64,000 nucleotides of DNA from Saprospirales bacterium. Its GTDB lineage: Bacteria; Bacteroidota; Bacteroidia; Chitinophagales; Saprospiraceae. This document shows, in pieces, positions 60,329-64,000 of this stretch. Position 1 is the stretch's first letter. Each line of letters begins with the position of its first letter. The stretch covers positions 1 through 64,000 of the forward strand of contig JADJYG010000028.1 in NCBI GenBank assembly GCA_016719895.1, read 5' to 3'. The translations under genes were made by a program, and so were the position numbers. A model generated the notes under the pieces. That model did no database searches, had not been told where the DNA came from, and saw nothing but the letters and a program-made list of their open reading frames with translations.

Positions 60329-62257
60329 ATGCGCTTCACAATTCCCCCCCCCCTCCACACACAAGTTTTAATTAACAAGTGTATTTTATTGTTAATGATT
60401 CCATTGGCAGTAATTTATGACGTGAACGGCCAAGCCGGTCAGCTCTTTTCGGCGACAACGCTGGCAGATAAACAACTCTCCCTGAGTCAGCAGAATCGGA
60501 AAGAACGTATCCTGAGTTTGCTCCAAACCGAATCCCTTCAATATGTGGTAGTTGGCGATCTGCCGCAAATCCAGCACAATGGTTTTCTCGACCTGCAGAT
60601 TCCCGGCGATACTACGACCTACACCTTCGCCGCGGAGTATGTCATTTCGGATTCTACCGGCGATTACACCTGGGCTGGCTCCCTGGTTTCGCCAAGCCCT
60701 TGTACGGAAGATACAACGGAAACCGATTGTATGGAAGGCACCCTGACGATGATCCGGTTAAACAATAGCACTGCCGGCGTTATGCACTTGCACACTGCGG
60801 AAAATACTGTTTATGAAATCAGGAATTTGGGCGAAGGCTTGAACGCCTGGGTAAAAATTCGTTTGGACACTTTTTCCGGCATCGACTGCACGGCAAGCGG
60901 GCGTTATGCCGATACTACCGCAAGCGATGTCAATTCGCACTGCCCGGTGCGGGTACTGGCATTTTACACCGATTCGGCCGCCGCAGCCTATCCGGACGTA
61001 CTACTCACCATGCATATGGCCGTAGCCGGTATGAACCATAGCTTGCGCAGAAGCCATATCAGCGAAAACCTGCTTGAAATCAAACTGGTTGGAACGTTAG
61101 GGATTGGCTCGTCTGATTTTACCGAGCAAGGTGAAGATCACCTTGAGGAAGATGTTTTATTATTGACATCCAATAACTACATATTACAGAAAAAAGCAGA
61201 GTACCATGCAGATGTTGTTGTGGTTTTTACAGACGATTCTTATACTGATGGCAACGGCTTTGTCGCCGCCTTTGGAGACGATTCCGACGACAGGGACAGC
61301 GCATTTGCCATTGTTGAAACTGGCCTGGCTGTTTCCTATTTTGTTTTTGCCCACGAAATGGGGCATCTGTTCGGGGCCAGGCATGAACGCATACCGGACG
61401 ACTGCGGTAGTCGGGGAGATAATAGCGGCCTGCCACATTCACACGGCGAAACAATGCGAAAGACGGCGCCGTTTTACGTATGGGAAGGCAAAACAATTAT
61501 GGCTGTCTGCAATGGTACCGGCACAGCCAGAACCGCAAATTATTCCAACCCGAATGTCAAGGTAAAAAACCAGCCTACAGGGAATCCCGCCACAAACTTC
61601 AATGCCAAAACATTGGCGCAGGCCGCCTGCCGGGTTTCGCGCTATGTCGTTTCGGAGGAGACGACGGTTTACATTGTAGCCCCCGAAGCAGCCTGCCCCG
61701 GCGATGAAGTTTCGGTTGAAGCGGTTATTTCCCAAGCATCATCGCCCATTCAATATTTTTGGCAGTACAGCTATGATGGTTTCAATTATACCCCGCTGAA
61801 TCCATCTTCTTCACCTTCGAAATATTTCCAGGCAACAATACCTCAAACCTTGGGAGAGAGCCTTTGGATCAGGGTGTCGGCCGGTACCAGCGGAGGGCCT
61901 TTTGCCACGGCGACCAAAAGAATTCTGGCGGCAGAATCCGGTTTCCCTCCCTGCGACCCACACCGGCCTGCCGATACGCACCACAATGCGTTTACAAACG
62001 AACCAGAGATTTCGCTCTTTCCAAACCCGGCCAATGCCCAAATCCGGCTCCAGGTAAAGGACGCCGAAAATGCGTCGTTTGAAGTTCTGATTTTCAACCT
62101 GTTCGGTCAGGCGGTGAAACGGGAAACCGGCCGTTTCAGGGATTCCAGATTGGAGGAAATAGTCATCGATATTACCGGACTTCCGGCGGGGTACTATTTA
62201 GTGCGTATTCAATGCGCCGACATGCGTAAAACGCTTCATTTTACGTGCATCAAATAA
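60329..62257 (+). CDS. secreted zinc metalloprotease (reprolysin-like) with T9SS type A sorting domain
   Basis: A 642-residue protein. Residues 1-35 include a signal-like hydrophobic segment, preceded by a short stretch encoded by a C10 tract (60344-60353). A propeptide-like region follows. The catalytic domain (about residues 205-450) has the extended zinc motif HExxHxxGxxH in FAHEMGHLFGARHE (residue about 342), as in reprolysins and related metzincins, with later cysteines. A PKD/Ig-like module and a type A sorting domain (FPNPANAQIRLQVKDA, LPAGYYLVRIQCAD) complete it. It should be exported and act on extracellular proteins. It lies inside the block bounded by the 49-bp repeats. Confidence 0.85.
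   Translation: MRFTIPPPLHTQVLINKCILLLMIPLAVIYDVNGQAGQLFSATTLADKQLSLSQQNRKERILSLLQTESLQYVVVGDLPQIQHNGFLDLQIPGDTTTYTFAAEYVISDSTGDYTWAGSLVSPSPCTEDTTETDCMEGTLTMIRLNNSTAGVMHLHTAENTVYEIRNLGEGLNAWVKIRLDTFSGIDCTASGRYADTTASDVNSHCPVRVLAFYTDSAAAAYPDVLLTMHMAVAGMNHSLRRSHISENLLEIKLVGTLGIGSSDFTEQGEDHLEEDVLLLTSNNYILQKKAEYHADVVVVFTDDSYTDGNGFVAAFGDDSDDRDSAFAIVETGLAVSYFVFAHEMGHLFGARHERIPDDCGSRGDNSGLPHSHGETMRKTAPFYVWEGKTIMAVCNGTGTARTANYSNPNVKVKNQPTGNPATNFNAKTLAQAACRVSRYVVSEETTVYIVAPEAACPGDEVSVEAVISQASSPIQYFWQYSYDGFNYTPLNPSSSPSKYFQATIPQTLGESLWIRVSAGTSGGPFATATKRILAAESGFPPCDPHRPADTHHNAFTNEPEISLFPNPANAQIRLQVKDAENASFEVLIFNLFGQAVKRETGRFRDSRLEEIVIDITGLPAGYYLVRIQCADMRKTLHFTCIK
60344..60353 (+). repeat. C10 homopolymer tract near the start of the metalloprotease gene
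   Basis: Ten consecutive Cs lie five codons after the start codon at 60329, in front of the signal peptide. A change of one base would put the gene out of frame. Confidence 0.8.
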
Positions 62258-62289
62258 CCATAACGTCCAAATCTCCAACCTTCAGTTTT

Positions 62290-62825
62290 ATGAAAAGTAT
62301 CTCTTTATTACTTCTGGCAATACTGACAGTGGCTTTAACTGCTTGCCAAAATGAATCTCCTCCTCCGGAAGAGCCCCGTATCTATTGGGGTACTACATGG
62401 GTAGAAAAAATGGTATTCCATGGTCACCTTATCCTTCGGTTTCGCTGAATACTGTACTCAAAAACAAACTAAATTTCAGCTTCACCGAACTCGATAAATA
62501 TGGACTGAAGCGAGAAAAATGCAGTATTACTAAGGCGCCAACTGCACCGGGCACTTACCCTTTGAACAATACATTTATCCAAACGGATGACGGGCTTGTC
62601 GGTTCACATTATTTTTTCAATGACGACGACTTTCTCCTGGGCTATTACGATGTCCTGGAAGCGGATAGTTCCAGTTTTATGACCATTCTGTCTTACGATA
62701 CGGTTACAAGAGAAGTCAAAGGTACTTTTGAGGCGACCTATATCGTAAAACAGCGGCCGTATCCCGGCGCCCCGGATACCATCCGGCTCCGGAACGGGGT
62801 TTTTCATACGAAGGTGCTTCAGTAA
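62290..62825 (+). pseudogene. DUF6252-like lipoprotein, one-base frameshift
   Basis: From ATG 62290 a lipoprotein signal reads MKSISLLLLAILTVALTAC with a lipobox. The first frame ends early at 62446. A second frame from about 62385 continues NGIPWSPYPSVSLNTVLKNK and later VTREVKGTFEATYIV to a stop at 62823. Joined at the A-run 62404-62409 they give about 177 residues resembling small Bacteroidota lipoproteins with an N-G-x-P-W start and a GTF.A.Y strand (calycin-like). A one-base indel, perhaps a sequencing error, is the simplest reading. Probably inner-leaflet anchored in the periplasm; function unknown. Confidence 0.6.
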
Positions 62826-62862
62826 CAGGAAGCCAAATCAAAGGTGGCCTACGTATCACTGC

Positions 62863-64000
<1,138 letters not shown>

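Overview
The window looks like a Bacteroidota chromosome from the Saprospiria or a close relative. The grounds are the many type IX secretion (T9SS) cargo proteins with type A or type B C-terminal sorting domains, SprB-type repeats, a PorP/SprF-family protein, and promoters with the Bacteroidota -7 element TAnnTTTG, often with TTTG or TTG 19-20 bases upstream. The DNA is GC-rich except for AT-rich gaps. No rRNA, phage, insertion-sequence transposase or CRISPR array is visible. One tRNA (Asn) is present.

Layout. 1-4.2 kb: five or six genes (alpha/beta hydrolase, OsmC, NeuD-like acetyltransferase, BKACE, membrane glycosyltransferase), all broken by many frame changes, probably low-quality sequence near a contig end. 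4.2-5.8 kb: a QdtA/QdtB-type pair for a 3-amino-3,6-dideoxy sugar. 5.9-19.7 kb: housekeeping and metabolic genes (bacilliredoxin, glyA, ATP-grasp, radical SAM, MazG, MoxR, L27, L21, TPR, SDR, cytochrome c). 19.8 kb: a candidate small RNA. 20-35 kb: a secretome region (LamG protein, PfkB kinase, tRNA-Asn, PsuG, PorP/SprF, then three large T9SS proteins carrying cohesin or dockerin modules). 35-45 kb: LuxR-type regulator, haloperoxidase-like lipoprotein, flavin oxidoreductase carrying an in-frame palindromic insertion, TrpR-type repressor, a receiver domain truncated and joined to a PepSY-like gene, and a TMTC-like TPR membrane protein. 45-58 kb: cinA, a 1.3 kb array of long palindromic repeats, a 1332-residue SprB-repeat adhesin, dcd, a CoA-binding protein, a glycosyltransferase fusion and recQ.

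58-64 kb is the main accessory region. A TIR-EAD11 protein and an FRG-domain protein form a tight two-gene cassette resembling a conflict or anti-phage system. It lies between a LytTR gene remnant and a displaced copy of the mnmG 3' end. A perfect 49-bp direct repeat of the mnmG 3' end then brackets a metalloprotease and a lipoprotein gene, with intact mnmG on the right. This is the pattern expected of island insertion at a gene 3' end, although no integrase is present.

How the genes fit together: the T9SS cargo, SprF-like protein and cohesin/dockerin proteins suggest a secreted surface assembly. The sugar genes would feed surface polysaccharide. The TIR/FRG cassette is probably defensive.
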